Origin: Streptomyces vilmorinianum
Lineage (GTDB): Bacteria; Actinomycetota; Actinomycetes; Streptomycetales; Streptomycetaceae
DNA length: 64,000 nt
Direction: 5' to 3'
NCBI RefSeq assembly: GCF_005517195.1
Contig: NZ_CP040244.1
Span: forward strand, 2,994,001 to 3,058,000
Part shown: positions 56,106 through 64,000 of the stretch, one piece after another
How positions within the stretch are numbered: the stretch's first letter is position 1
Layout: each line of letters starts with the position of its first letter
Made by a program: the position numbers and the translations under genes
Notes under the pieces: model-generated
Seen by the model: only the letters and a program-made list of their open reading frames with translations
Told to the model about the DNA's origin: nothing
The model's database searches: none

Positions 56106-57272
56106 TCACGCCTTCTCGAAGTCGATGGAACCGGTCTGCATGCCCATGGCGCAGGAGAACAGGAGCTTTCCGGGATCGCGGGTGCCCAGGTCGATCTCGG
56201 TGTCGCCGTTGCGCTCGACGATCTCCTGGACGCCGAGTTCCGGGATGGTGAAGGCCCGCGCGCAGCCGCCCGAGTCCTTGCCACGCAGCACGAGCGTGGT
56301 GGGCACGCCGGCCTTGGCCGTGAACCGCGTCGGGGTGTAGAAGTCCGTCACGGTCAGGGTGATCACCTGGCGGCCGGAGGCGTCGACGCGCACGGGTGCG
56401 TCGTTCGGGGCGGGCGGCTCCTCGGCACCGTCGGGGCTGTCCGAGGCGCCGGGCTCGGGGGAGAAGACGGGCACGGCCGCCGACGAACGCGTACCTCCCT
56501 GGTTCAGGCTGACCCAGCCGCCCGCCTGGAGCCCGGACGCCACCGTCCAGACCGCCACGGCCAGGACCACCACGCCCGTGAGCGCCGCGAGCTGTTCGGA
56601 CACGGCCCTACTGGCGCGCCGGAAGAGGTAGCCGAGGGCGGCGAACAGCGGAGCCGTACCGATCACGAACCCCGCCATGACGGCGGCGCCGGCCACCGGC
56701 GAACCGGAGGCCACCGCGATCAGCTCCACGGACAGCGTCACACCGCAGGGGACCAGGACGGTGGCGAGACCGATCAGGGCAGGAGTGGCGAGCGATTCGG
56801 TCCTGGCGCTGCGCCGGAACAGCCGGCCGAACGAGGCGGGCGCGCGCGGCACCCAGCGAGCCACCGCCTTGACCCCGAACAGGTCGAGCGCGAACAGCAC
56901 CATCAGGAGGCCGGACGCCACGAGCATCACGGCCCGTGCCCGCGGGCTGGGCTGCAGGACGTCACCGAAGACACCGAGGAGCGCCCCGAGGAAGGTGTGG
57001 GAGACGAGTTTGCCCGCGAGGAACGCGCCGACCGGGACGAGCGCCCTGGGCTCCGGGGGAGCGGCGGGCATCGCCTTCGCGGGTGAAGGGCCCGCGCCTG
57101 CCATGGCGGGGACGTGGATTCGGACGCGGGCGGGGGCTGCGGTGGCGGAGGCGGAGGCGCGGCGGGTCACCGCACCGGCGAGCAGGCCCCCTTGGACGGC
57201 GGCGCACGAGGCGCCCCCGGCGATCAGACCGGTCGTGAGACCGGTGACGAGCAGGGCGATGGACGACGGCAT
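56106..57272 (-). CDS. TauE/SafE-type membrane protein fused to a cupredoxin domain
   Basis: 388 residues. The first 280 form seven or so helices of the UreH/TauE-SafE (DsbD-like) type, with GGASCAAVQGGLLAG near the start and LVPCGVTLSVELIAVASGS. A low-complexity linker leads to a cupredoxin-like domain: DFYTPTRFTAKAGVPTTLVL, GGCARAFTIPELG and FSCAMGMQTG, with Cys and Met copper-ligand candidates. It probably transfers copper across the membrane with the CopZ-like protein. AGGAG precedes the ATG. Confidence 0.82.
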   Translation of the reverse strand: MPSSIALLVTGLTTGLIAGGASCAAVQGGLLAGAVTRRASASATAAPARVRIHVPAMAGAGPSPAKAMPAAPPEPRALVPVGAFLAGKLVSHTFLGALLGVFGDVLQPSPRARAVMLVASGLLMVLFALDLFGVKAVARWVPRAPASFGRLFRRSARTESLATPALIGLATVLVPCGVTLSVELIAVASGSPVAGAAVMAGFVIGTAPLFAALGYLFRRASRAVSEQLAALTGVVVLAVAVWTVASGLQAGGWVSLNQGGTRSSAAVPVFSPEPGASDSPDGAEEPPAPNDAPVRVDASGRQVITLTVTDFYTPTRFTAKAGVPTTLVLRGKDSGGCARAFTIPELGVQEIVERNGDTEIDLGTRDPGKLLFSCAMGMQTGSIDFEKA

Positions 57273-57371
57273 GCGTCGGGACTCCTGAACGGGACGGGCG
57301 GCACGCACGCGTGCCGAAGTGGACGTGATGGCTGCTGCGTCCGGGGAAGGGATTCCGCGGACGGGGCGCCG

Positions 57372-57803
57372 TCACGTCCGGATGACGCACAGACGGGTCG
57401 GTTCAGGAGGGGAGGGGGGAGCGAGGGGCGGCGGGACACCGGAGCGCGGCGGTCCCGGCTGCATGAACGCCGGTGACTTCGCGGCCCCGGCATGCGAGCA
57501 CGCACTCTGCTCGCCGCCGACCGGCGGGACGGACGACTGCGCACAGTCGCTCACGCTCGACATCGGGCAGGGCCGCTGAAGGCTGTGCGCGTCGGAGACG
57601 GACGAGGCCGGGCCGGCCTCGTCCGCGTGCATCCCGGGAACCATGTGGCCCACGCCGCTCATGGACCGCACCGAGCCGGCCATGCCCGGGATCGCCGTGG
57701 CCGGACGGGCCATCCCGGTCAGGCACAGTGTGACGACGCACGCCACCAGCAGCACAGGCAGCAGCCTGAGGCGGGATGGCGCGGCGGTGGTCACGAGCGG
57801 CAT
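57372..57803 (-). CDS. Small secreted or membrane-anchored hypothetical protein
   Basis: About 143 residues: N-terminal helix LRLLPVLLVACVVTLCLTG, then a Met/His/Cys-bearing region (GVGHMVPGMHADEA) and a Pro-rich end. It somewhat resembles the DUF6153-type proteins nearby. The start is uncertain (an ATG seven codons earlier is possible) and no ribosome-binding site is clear. Its location favours a metal-related role. Confidence 0.55.
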   Translation of the reverse strand: MPLVTTAAPSRLRLLPVLLVACVVTLCLTGMARPATAIPGMAGSVRSMSGVGHMVPGMHADEAGPASSVSDAHSLQRPCPMSSVSDCAQSSVPPVGGEQSACSHAGAAKSPAFMQPGPPRSGVPPPLAPPSPPEPTRLCVIRT

Positions 57804-57833
57804 CGTAGTGGCACCCGGGTGCATCGCCGTACG

Positions 57834-58754
57834 TCAGTGGTGGTCGCCGCTTTCCACGGAGAGGCGCTTGGTGAAGGTCTTCCCCGCGTCCTGGGACTCG
57901 TAGATCCCGTCCTGGGTGGCAGCGAGGAGGTGCCGGTCGTCGACGGCCGTCAGCGCCTGAGGTTGTCCTCCGGGCACCGTGGCCGTCTTCCTCCAGGTCG
58001 AGCCGCCGTCCGAGCTGAGGCTCAGAGCGCCGGTGAAGTCGATGCCGAACAGTGAGCCGGGCGACGCCCAGGACAGGTACTCCATCCCCGGCCCCTCGCC
58101 GGGACCGAAGGTCGCGCCGCCGTCCGTGCTGCGCGCGACGCCCTCCGCCGTGGTGGCGACGACCCGACTCGGGTCCGCGGGATCGACCGCGAAGTCAAGG
58201 GCCTGCAGCTGTGCACGGTTCTGCCAGCTCGTACCGTCGTCCTTGCTCACGCGCAGCAGGCCGCGGGTGCTGTCGTACCCGTAGATGACGCCCTTGGCGT
58301 GGTCCAGGCTGTGGAAGTCGGCCTCGCCCTTGAGCGAGGCGGACTTCCACGACCTTCCCGCGTCGGTGCTCTTGATCAGTCCGTGGTCGGCCGGCTGATC
58401 GCTGCCGGGCGCCGGGTGGCCGCTGGCCAGGAAGGTCCTGGCACCGGCCACGGTGAAGCCCATGAAGTCGTCCCTGCTGTCCCCGACCAGCCGCGGGCTT
58501 CCCGTGTCGTCCGCGGTGAAGATTCCCTCGTGCGTGGCCACGTAGAGCCTGCCGTCTTCCGGGTCGATTCCCAGGCCGTGGATGTGGCTGTGCAGGGCGG
58601 GGGCCGGCTTGGCCCGATCGCCTCCGGCCGTGGCGTCGTCGGGGGTGGTGCCGCTGCCGCATGCGGCAAGGAGGAGCGCACCGACGGCGATGGAGCCTGC
58701 GGTGGCGAGTGAGCGGGTGCGCGGTCGGCGGAACGGAAGCGTGAAGGCGGGCAT
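57834..58754 (-). CDS. BNR-repeat lipoprotein (F510_1955 glycosylhydrolase-like)
   Basis: A 306-residue lipoprotein with lipobox Cys32 (VGALLLAAC) and beta-propeller repeats of the sialidase/BNR kind (STDAGRSWKSA; SKDDGTSWQNR; SSDGGSTWRKT; SQDAGKTFTKR). It opens with HSHIHGLGIDPEDGRLYVATHEGIF, the F510_1955 family start. No catalytic sialidase residues are apparent, so enzymatic activity is doubtful. GAGGTGA precedes the ATG. Confidence 0.82.
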   Translation of the reverse strand: MPAFTLPFRRPRTRSLATAGSIAVGALLLAACGSGTTPDDATAGGDRAKPAPALHSHIHGLGIDPEDGRLYVATHEGIFTADDTGSPRLVGDSRDDFMGFTVAGARTFLASGHPAPGSDQPADHGLIKSTDAGRSWKSASLKGEADFHSLDHAKGVIYGYDSTRGLLRVSKDDGTSWQNRAQLQALDFAVDPADPSRVVATTAEGVARSTDGGATFGPGEGPGMEYLSWASPGSLFGIDFTGALSLSSDGGSTWRKTATVPGGQPQALTAVDDRHLLAATQDGIYESQDAGKTFTKRLSVESGDHH

Positions 58755-58814
58755 GCGTGATTCACCTCGGGTTGTCGGTCGTACGGGGAGCCGCTGGGGA
58801 AGGTGCGCGGCGGC

Positions 58815-59243
58815 CTATAGCCGTAGGACCGGCAACCGGGTGGTGTGGGGTTCTCGTGACGGTGGGGCGGATCGCGGGCTTCCGGCGAACCCCGCCCCGC
58901 ACGTGGGCGACCAGGCGGGGTGACGGGTAAGCGCGGGCCGAAGCGGCGAAGGGGCCGCGGAGGTGCTGATCACCGCGACACACAGTGCCGCCTTGTCCGT
59001 GGCGCCGAGGGGGTCGGTGAGCGCCGACGACCAGTCGTGCCGATCCGAGGGGTGCGCGGAGCCGTCGGCCGTAGGTTCTTCGAAGGCTCGTCCCGCGCTG
59101 TGCGAAGCGGCGGCCATGCCGTGGACCGGCGAACCATCCGCATGGCCCACGGAGTGCATGACGAACACGGCGAGTACGAGCACTCCGACGAGCAGGAAGT
59201 GTCCCCGGACACCGCCTGTGCGTGCGTCTGCGCTCCCGTTCAT
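58815..59243 (-). CDS. DUF6153-like small membrane protein
   Basis: 142 residues with an N-terminal helix (FLLVGVLVLAVFVMHSVGH), a His/Met-bearing region, one conserved-looking Cys (ALCVAVISTSA) and a C-terminal LPVLRL, the DUF6153 pattern. GGAGG precedes the ATG. It is the first gene of the leftward metal-related run. Confidence 0.7.
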   Translation of the reverse strand: MNGSADARTGGVRGHFLLVGVLVLAVFVMHSVGHADGSPVHGMAAASHSAGRAFEEPTADGSAHPSDRHDWSSALTDPLGATDKAALCVAVISTSAAPSPLRPALTRHPAWSPTCGAGFAGSPRSAPPSREPHTTRLPVLRL

Positions 59244-59467
59244 GTCCGACCTCCGCGCGGGACACTATCAACCGCCGCAGGCGGTGCCACCGCCGTCCCG
59301 CGTGGGGGCGGTGAGCCGGTCCGCTGCGGCGGCGATGCCCCGGCGGTACGCTCGCTGTGAGCGTCGGCGCCGGGCACGATGGGGCCAATGAGGTCAAAGC
59401 GTCCACCTGTGCCTACGTACAGTGATCGGCTGGGCGGTGCCGACGGCGGTCGTCGAGGAGGTGGGCG

Positions 59468-59701
59468 ATGGTCGGCAACACCATCGACTTCACCGAGGAA
59501 CGGGCACCGTGCGGGTGGATCGTCGATGGGCTGCGCTACCAGGAGGACGACACCGCGGGGCTGTTCATCGACGAGGTGACCTACGCATGCGGCTGCCTGC
59601 AGGTCCGTCGCGCGTTCCATGACGGCAGCACCCACGTCAGGATCGTCCGCCACGACGGCACGGTCCTGCTGGACGAGCGCAGCGCCGAGCACGAGGCATG
59701 A
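59468..59701 (+). CDS. Small hypothetical protein upstream of frdA
   Basis: 77 residues, acidic, with three Cys (ERAPCGW; YACGCLQV) and repeated strand-like segments. GAGGAGGTGGGCG gives a strong ribosome-binding site. It precedes frdA by 39 bp on the same strand and is probably co-transcribed. No family recognised. The Cys pair CGC could bind metal or respond to redox. Confidence 0.65.
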   Translation: MVGNTIDFTEERAPCGWIVDGLRYQEDDTAGLFIDEVTYACGCLQVRRAFHDGSTHVRIVRHDGTVLLDERSAEHEA

Positions 59702-59740
59702 CGGGCCGCGCGGGATCAGCGCCGACAGACAGGTGGTGAC

Positions 59741-61504
59741 ATGACCGCTTCCCATGACGTCGTGGTGATCGGGGGCGGAGGCGCCGGACTGCGTGCGGCC
59801 ATCGCCATCGCGGAGACCGATCCACGGTTGAGTGTGGCGATCATCTCCAAGGTCTACCCGATGCGCAGCCACACCGTCTCCGCCGAGGGCGGAGCCGCCG
59901 CTGTGGCCGGCGGCGACGACAGCCTCGATGAACACGCGTACGACACCGTGTCCGGCGGGGACTGGCTGTGCGACCAGGACGCCGTCGAGGCATTCGTCGC
60001 CGAGGCGCCCCGCGAACTGCTCCGCCTGGAACACTGGGGCTGCCCCTGGAGCCGCCAGGACGACGGACACATCGCCGTACGGGCGTTCGGCGGCATGAAG
60101 AAGAAACGTACGTGGTTCGCCGCCGACAAGACCGGCTTCCACCTCCTGCACACGCTCTTCCAGACCGCGCTGTCCTACCGGGACATCGTGCGCTACGACG
60201 AGTGGTTCGTCAGCACCCTGCTCGTCGACGACGGCAAAGTGCGCGGCGTCGTGGCGATCGAGCTGGCCACCGGCCGGGTCGAGACCATCACCGCCCACTC
60301 CGTCATCGTGTGCACCGGGGGCTGCGGCCGGGTCTACCCGTTCACCACCAACGCCAACATCAAGACCGGCGACGGCATGGCCCTGGCCTACCGGGCCGGC
60401 GCACCGCTCAAGGACATGGAGTTCGTCCAGTACCACCCCACCGGTCTGCCCTTCACCGGCATCCTGATCACGGAGGCAGCCCGCGCCGAGGGCGGCACAC
60501 TCCTCAACAAGGACGGCTACCGCTATCTGCAGGACTACGACCTCGGCAGGCCCGAACCGGGTCCGGTGCTGCGCAGCATGGAGCTGGGGCCGCGGGACCG
60601 GCTGTCGCAGGCCTTCGTGCACGAGCTCGACAAGGGCAGGACCACGCCGACGCCGCACGGGCCCGTCGTCCACCTCGACCTGCGCCATCTGGGCGCGGAA
60701 CTCATCGACACCAAGCTCCCCTTCGTACGGGAACTGTGCCTGAAGTACCAGAACATCGACCCGGTCCGGGAGCTGATCCCGGTGCGGCCGGTGGTTCATT
60801 ACATGATGGGCGGCATCCACACCGACATCCACGGCGCCACCGGTCTCGACGGCCTGTACGCCGCCGGCGAGGTGGCCTGCGTCAGCATCAACGGCGCCAA
60901 CCGGCTGGGCTCCAACTCCCTCCCGGAGCTGCTCGTCTTCGGCGCCCGCGCCGGCCGGGCGGCCGCCGAGTACGCCGCGAGAGCTGCCGGTTCCGTGGGG
61001 TCCGGCCCGAGCGCCGCGATCCTCGCGCAGGCCCGGGACGAGCACCGCCGGCTGGATCGCCTCGTCGCGCACCACGCCGAGGGCCGGGACCGCATCGCGG
61101 ACATCCGTAGCGCGATGCAGGACACCATGGAGAGCGGTGCCGGGATCTACCGGGACAGCGACTCCCTGACCACGGCCGCCGAGACACTGCTCGACCTGCG
61201 GGAACGGTTCGGCGGTGCGGCCGTCGACGATCACAGCCGGACGTTCAACACCGATCTGACAGCCCTGCTCGAGCTGTCGTTCATGCTGGACGTGTCCGGG
61301 AGCATCGTCCACAGCGCGCTGCGCCGCGAGGAGTCCCGGGGCGCGCACCAGCGCACCGACTTCCCCGCGCGGGACGACCGGCGGTACCTGGCCCATTCGC
61401 TGATCCACCGTGAACCCGACGGCACCGCACGGGTGGAGTACCCGCCGGTGACCGTCACCCGCTGGGCACCCGGGGAACGCGTGTACGGGAGGCAGGGGCC
61501 ATGA
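59741..61504 (+). CDS. frdA: Fumarate reductase flavoprotein subunit
   Basis: A 587-residue flavoprotein close to E. coli FrdA along its length: [14 protein letters not shown] (His for covalent FAD), [54 protein letters not shown] and [15 protein letters not shown]. It reduces fumarate or oxidises succinate at the membrane. It is first of four coupled genes; its stop overlaps frdB (ATGA). Confidence 0.95.
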   Translation: MTASHDVVVIGGGGAGLRAAIAIAETDPRLSVAIISKVYPMRSHTVSAEGGAAAVAGGDDSLDEHAYDTVSGGDWLCDQDAVEAFVAEAPRELLRLEHWGCPWSRQDDGHIAVRAFGGMKKKRTWFAADKTGFHLLHTLFQTALSYRDIVRYDEWFVSTLLVDDGKVRGVVAIELATGRVETITAHSVIVCTGGCGRVYPFTTNANIKTGDGMALAYRAGAPLKDMEFVQYHPTGLPFTGILITEAARAEGGTLLNKDGYRYLQDYDLGRPEPGPVLRSMELGPRDRLSQAFVHELDKGRTTPTPHGPVVHLDLRHLGAELIDTKLPFVRELCLKYQNIDPVRELIPVRPVVHYMMGGIHTDIHGATGLDGLYAAGEVACVSINGANRLGSNSLPELLVFGARAGRAAAEYAARAAGSVGSGPSAAILAQARDEHRRLDRLVAHHAEGRDRIADIRSAMQDTMESGAGIYRDSDSLTTAAETLLDLRERFGGAAVDDHSRTFNTDLTALLELSFMLDVSGSIVHSALRREESRGAHQRTDFPARDDRRYLAHSLIHREPDGTARVEYPPVTVTRWAPGERVYGRQGP

Positions 61505-62244
61505 CGGACCGGATCACCCTCCAGGTGGCCCGCTACCGGCCGGAGCAGGAGACCGAACCGACCTGGCAGGCCTACGAGGTGCCGCTGCGCAAGGAGTGGA
61601 CCGTCCTGGACGGGCTCAACCACATCAAGGACCACATCGACGGCACCCTCTCCTACCGCTGGTCCTGCCGGATGGGCATCTGCGGCAGCTGCGGCATGAC
61701 CGTCAACGGCGAGCCCCGGCTGACCTGTTCGGCCTTCCTGACCGACTCGGCTCCCGGCCCGGTACGGGTCGAACCACTCGCCAACTTCCCCGTCATCCGC
61801 GATCTCGTCGTCGAGATCGGCGACTTCATGAACAAGCTGACCGAGGTCAAGCCCTGGATCATCCGCGACGAGCACAAGCCGCTCGACGAGGGCGAGTATC
61901 TGCAGACGCCTGACGAGATGGACGAGTACAAGCAGTACAGCATGTGCATCAACTGCATGCTCTGCTACTCGGCTTGCCCGGTGTACGCGCTCGACCCCGG
62001 CTTCGTCGGCCCGGCGGCCGTCGCTCTCGCGCAGCGCTACAACCTGGATCCGCGGGACGAGGGAGCCGCCGACCGGCGCGACGTCCTGTCGTCGGCCGAG
62101 GGGGTCTGGGCCTGCACGCTGGTCGGCGAGTGCACCACGGCCTGCCCCAAAGGGGTCGACCCGGCGGGTGCCATCCAGCGCTACAAGCTGACGGCGGCCA
62201 CACAGTCGCTCAAGGACCTCCTGTGGCCCCGGGGCGCGCGATGA
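61501..62244 (+). CDS. frdB: Fumarate reductase iron-sulfur subunit
   Basis: A 247-residue protein with [2Fe-2S] motif [20 protein letters not shown], [4Fe-4S] motif [14 protein letters not shown] and [3Fe-4S] motif [17 protein letters not shown]. It carries electrons between quinone and the FrdA flavin. It overlaps frdA and frdC by ATGA. Confidence 0.95.
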   Translation: MTDRITLQVARYRPEQETEPTWQAYEVPLRKEWTVLDGLNHIKDHIDGTLSYRWSCRMGICGSCGMTVNGEPRLTCSAFLTDSAPGPVRVEPLANFPVIRDLVVEIGDFMNKLTEVKPWIIRDEHKPLDEGEYLQTPDEMDEYKQYSMCINCMLCYSACPVYALDPGFVGPAAVALAQRYNLDPRDEGAADRRDVLSSAEGVWACTLVGECTTACPKGVDPAGAIQRYKLTAATQSLKDLLWPRGAR

Positions 62245-62642
62245 GCGGGACACCACGGCCGGCCCTGTACCGCAAGCCCGTCCCCACCTTCTGGTGGCTG
62301 GGGCGCCGCGCCTATCTCGTCTTCGTGCTGCGGGAGCTCAGCAGCGTCTTCGTCGCCTGGTTCGTCGTGTTCCTGCTGCTCATGGTCGGCGCGATCGCCG
62401 ACGGCAAGGGCGCGTACGAGCGGTTCCAGGACTGGAGCGACAACTGGTGGATGATCCTGCTCAACACGATCGCCCTGCTCTTCGTCCTGCTGCACACCCT
62501 CACGTGGTTCAACCTGGCACCGCGCGCCCTGGTGGTACGACTGCGCGGCCGCCGCGTCCGGCCGCGTTCGATCGTGGCACTGCACTACCTGCTGTGGGCG
62601 CTGCTGACGGCGGCCACGGCGTGGCTGATCCTGGAGGGGTAG
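62241..62642 (+). CDS. frdC: Fumarate reductase membrane anchor subunit C
   Basis: A 133-residue membrane protein with three helices. E. coli FrdC-like features are [20 protein letters not shown], the mid-protein [20 protein letters not shown] and the C-terminal helix. It anchors FrdAB and helps bind menaquinone. Start overlaps the frdB stop. Confidence 0.9.
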   Translation: MSGTPRPALYRKPVPTFWWLGRRAYLVFVLRELSSVFVAWFVVFLLLMVGAIADGKGAYERFQDWSDNWWMILLNTIALLFVLLHTLTWFNLAPRALVVRLRGRRVRPRSIVALHYLLWALLTAATAWLILEG

Positions 62643-62646
62643 GGCG

Positions 62647-62997
62647 ATGGGCAGGAAATCGCCGGAACCGCTGATGTGGCTGCTGTTCAGCGCGGGAGGA
62701 ATGGCCGCCGCGCTTCTGGTCCCGGTCCTGCTGTTCCTGTTCGGTATCGCCTTTCCTCTGGGCTGGCTCGGGGACCCCGGTCACGCGCATCTGCTCTCCG
62801 TGCTGCGTCACCCCCTCACCAAAGCGATTCTCTTCGCGTTGTGCGTCCTCTGCTTCTTCCACTGGGCGCATCGCTTCCGCTACACGCTGTACGACGGCCT
62901 GCGGCTGAAGAAGCTGAGCAAGGCGATCATCGTCTTCTGCTACGGAGGCGCCGTCCTGGGGTCGGTCGCGGCCGGGTTCGTGGTGTTCCGGGTCTGA
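62647..62997 (+). CDS. frdD: Fumarate reductase membrane anchor subunit D
   Basis: A 116-residue membrane protein with three helices and the FrdD motif HWAHRFRYTLYDGLRLK. It completes a four-subunit E. coli-type quinol:fumarate reductase without haem ligands of the SdhCD type. It follows frdC by 4 bp. Confidence 0.9.
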   Translation: MGRKSPEPLMWLLFSAGGMAAALLVPVLLFLFGIAFPLGWLGDPGHAHLLSVLRHPLTKAILFALCVLCFFHWAHRFRYTLYDGLRLKKLSKAIIVFCYGGAVLGSVAAGFVVFRV

Positions 62998-63012
62998 CGT
63001 GAAGAAGCCGCA

Positions 63013-63032
63013 CGAACTCTGTGAGGAGTTCG
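63013..63032 (+). terminator. Short hairpin after frdD
   Basis: A 7-bp perfect stem around a 6-nt loop. No T-run follows, so termination is uncertain; it may instead stabilise the mRNA 3' end. Confidence 0.4.
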
Positions 63033-63295
63033 GGTCGCACTCGCGCCTATTCGGTCGGCGAATTCCTCATAACCGTGCGGGGAGCGGCTTGTCGCATCAT
63101 GCGAACTCATCGGTAACTCGCGACGAAACCCGAGGTCCTGGCCATGCACCGCGCTGACCAGGCAGAACTCTGTGCGGTGGTGACGGCCGGAGACGCATTC
63201 ATGGATTTACGCGGGCGGGGTATGGTCGAGCCCGCTCGCACGCCTGGGTGCCCGTCAAGTGCGGCATATACCACCACCTTTGAAGGAGTGGGCGT

Positions 63296-63311
63296 GAATC
63301 ACCGGTAATTC
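63296..63311. promoter_or_regulatory. Near-palindrome GAATCACCGGTAATTC
   Basis: 14 of 16 positions are symmetrical, centred on ACCGGT. It lies about 80 bp before the globin ATG and could be an operator for a redox, nitric-oxide or hypoxia regulator. No known consensus is matched. Confidence 0.35.
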
Positions 63312-63392
63312 CGAAAGGGAGAGGGAAAACGGGGCACACTCGGACCCCACGTGCGAAGACCGACCGAATGATGTTCGAGGCGAGGCGAACCG

Positions 63393-64000
63393 ATGAATGC
63401 TCCGACCACCACGTCGGCCGACGGCTGGTTCGGGCGAGACCCGAGCGGGGGAACGACCGGGACCGGGCAGGATCACCAGGGGGCACAGGGGGCACAGGGG
63501 GCACAGGGGGCACAGGAGGCCCCGGAGGTCCGGGAGGCCCGGGAGGATGGGGCGGACCGAATACCCGGCGGCCCTGTCACAGCGAGACGCCCCGAGGACA
63601 CCTCCGACGCCGCTCTCCTGCGCCGCACCATGGCCGAGATCGAGCCGATCGCCGACAAGGTCACCTCGTACTTCTACGCCCTGCTCTTCCTCCGCCACCC
63701 CGACCTGCGCGCCCTCTTCCCCGCCGCGATGGACACCCAGCGCGACCGCCTCTTCAAGGCACTGCTCACCGCCGCGACCCATGCGGACGACCCGGCCACC
63801 CTGACCGCGTACCTCTCCCACCTCGGCCGCGGGCACCGGAAGTACGGCACCCTTCCCGAGCACTATCCGGCCGTGGGGGAGTGCCTCATCGGCGCCCTCT
63901 CCCGCTACGCGCCGCAGAGCTGGGGGCCGAGGACCGAGGCCGCCTGGGTGGGCGCCTACACCGCGATCTCCCAGATCATGATCGACGCCGCCGCCCAGGA
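63393..64000 (+). CDS. Globin or flavohaemoglobin-type protein, 5' part
   Basis: 202 residues are visible before the edge. A 75-residue polar N-terminal extension with four QGA repeats precedes a globin domain: ALLRRTMAEIEPIADKVTSY, FYALLFLRHPDLRALFP, HLGRGHRKYGTLPEHYPAV (proximal His in GRGH) and AWVGAYTAISQIMI. It could be a flavohaemoglobin (NO dioxygenase) with reductase domains beyond the window. Next to frdABCD it suggests a role in low-oxygen or NO conditions. Confidence 0.8.
   Translation, partial: MNAPTTTSADGWFGRDPSGGTTGTGQDHQGAQGAQGAQGAQEAPEVREAREDGADRIPGGPVTARRPEDTSDAALLRRTMAEIEPIADKVTSYFYALLFLRHPDLRALFPAAMDTQRDRLFKALLTAATHADDPATLTAYLSHLGRGHRKYGTLPEHYPAVGECLIGALSRYAPQSWGPRTEAAWVGAYTAISQIMIDAAAQ
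63477..63512 (+). repeat. 9-bp coding repeat, four units
   Basis: Four perfect copies of CAGGGGGCA encode the QGA repeat in the globin N-terminal extension. The unit preserves the frame. Confidence 0.9.

Larger units (their letters stand above)
62998..63392. other. Intergenic region between frdD and the globin gene
   Basis: 395 bp. It holds the hairpin CGAACTC (63013-63019)/GAGTTCG (63026-63032), a possible frd terminator. It also holds a near-palindrome at 63296-63311 with an ACCGGT core and a tiny 4-codon frame (63294-63308) behind a strong GAAGGAG. The rest shows no gene. Confidence 0.55.

Noticed and set aside
63294..63308. Four-codon frame (GTG AAT CAC CGG TAA) behind a strong ribosome-binding site
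   Set aside because: Too short to support as a gene and overlapping the near-palindrome; kept only as a note on the globin leader.

Overview
The window is about 70% G+C with dense, often translationally coupled genes (ATGA and GTGA stop/start overlaps), GTG starts, several transcripts that look leaderless, and actinomycete gene families (twin ABC exporters, MMPL, DUF4097, a Ski2-like DUF3516 helicase, DUF6153, an expansin-like protein). It is almost certainly a Streptomyces or close-relative chromosome segment. No rRNA, tRNA, CRISPR array or phage module was seen.

Layout. 1-9.9 kb is housekeeping-like: the end of a P450, a PrmC-like methyltransferase, glutathione peroxidase, TesB thioesterase, a large helicase, a membrane metal-dependent hydrolase, and an asymmetric two-gene ABC exporter. 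10.1-13.2 kb holds a convergent pair of predicted secreted glycan enzymes, a PNGase A-type amidase and a GH109-type protein. 13.5-21.6 kb holds a D-lactate dehydrogenase-like FAD/Fe-S protein, a MarR regulator divergent from an ABC exporter with a visible operator, a 19-residue peptide gene, an MltG-like protein, a flavin monooxygenase and a YjbQ protein. 21.6-28.2 kb is a four-gene coupled operon (extradiol-type dioxygenase, FAH-family hydrolase, FAD hydroxylase, acetoacetyl-CoA synthetase) with a divergent TetR gene, suggesting aromatic-ring catabolism. 28.2-30.5 kb has an expansin-like protein and two gene remnants joined head to head.

30.6-35.1 kb is the most unusual metabolic block: a radical SAM protein resembling the tetraether-synthase/MJ0619 family, coupled to a methyltransferase, next to a START-like protein and divergent from a CDP-alcohol phosphatidyltransferase. 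Together they suggest an undescribed membrane-lipid modification. 35.1-40.9 kb is a GntR-controlled ABC importer ending in a HAD phosphatase. 41-48.3 kb carries MMPL, ferredoxin, P450, a Drr-type ABC pair, DUF4097 and a ribbon-helix-helix regulator behind an array of helically phased TGGCGCCA palindromes. A bacterial protein that aligns with eukaryotic RhoGDI lies at 49.3 kb.

50.6-59.3 kb is an envelope metal-handling (probably copper) region: DUF305, DUF2933, a CopZ-like protein, a TauE/SafE-cupredoxin fusion, His-rich small proteins, a predicted BNR-type lipoprotein and a three-gene ABC system. 59.4-63.0 kb encodes a four-subunit FrdABCD-type fumarate reductase. A globin or flavohaemoglobin gene runs off the right edge. 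Family assignments come from reading motifs and recalled family sequences; no database search was run.
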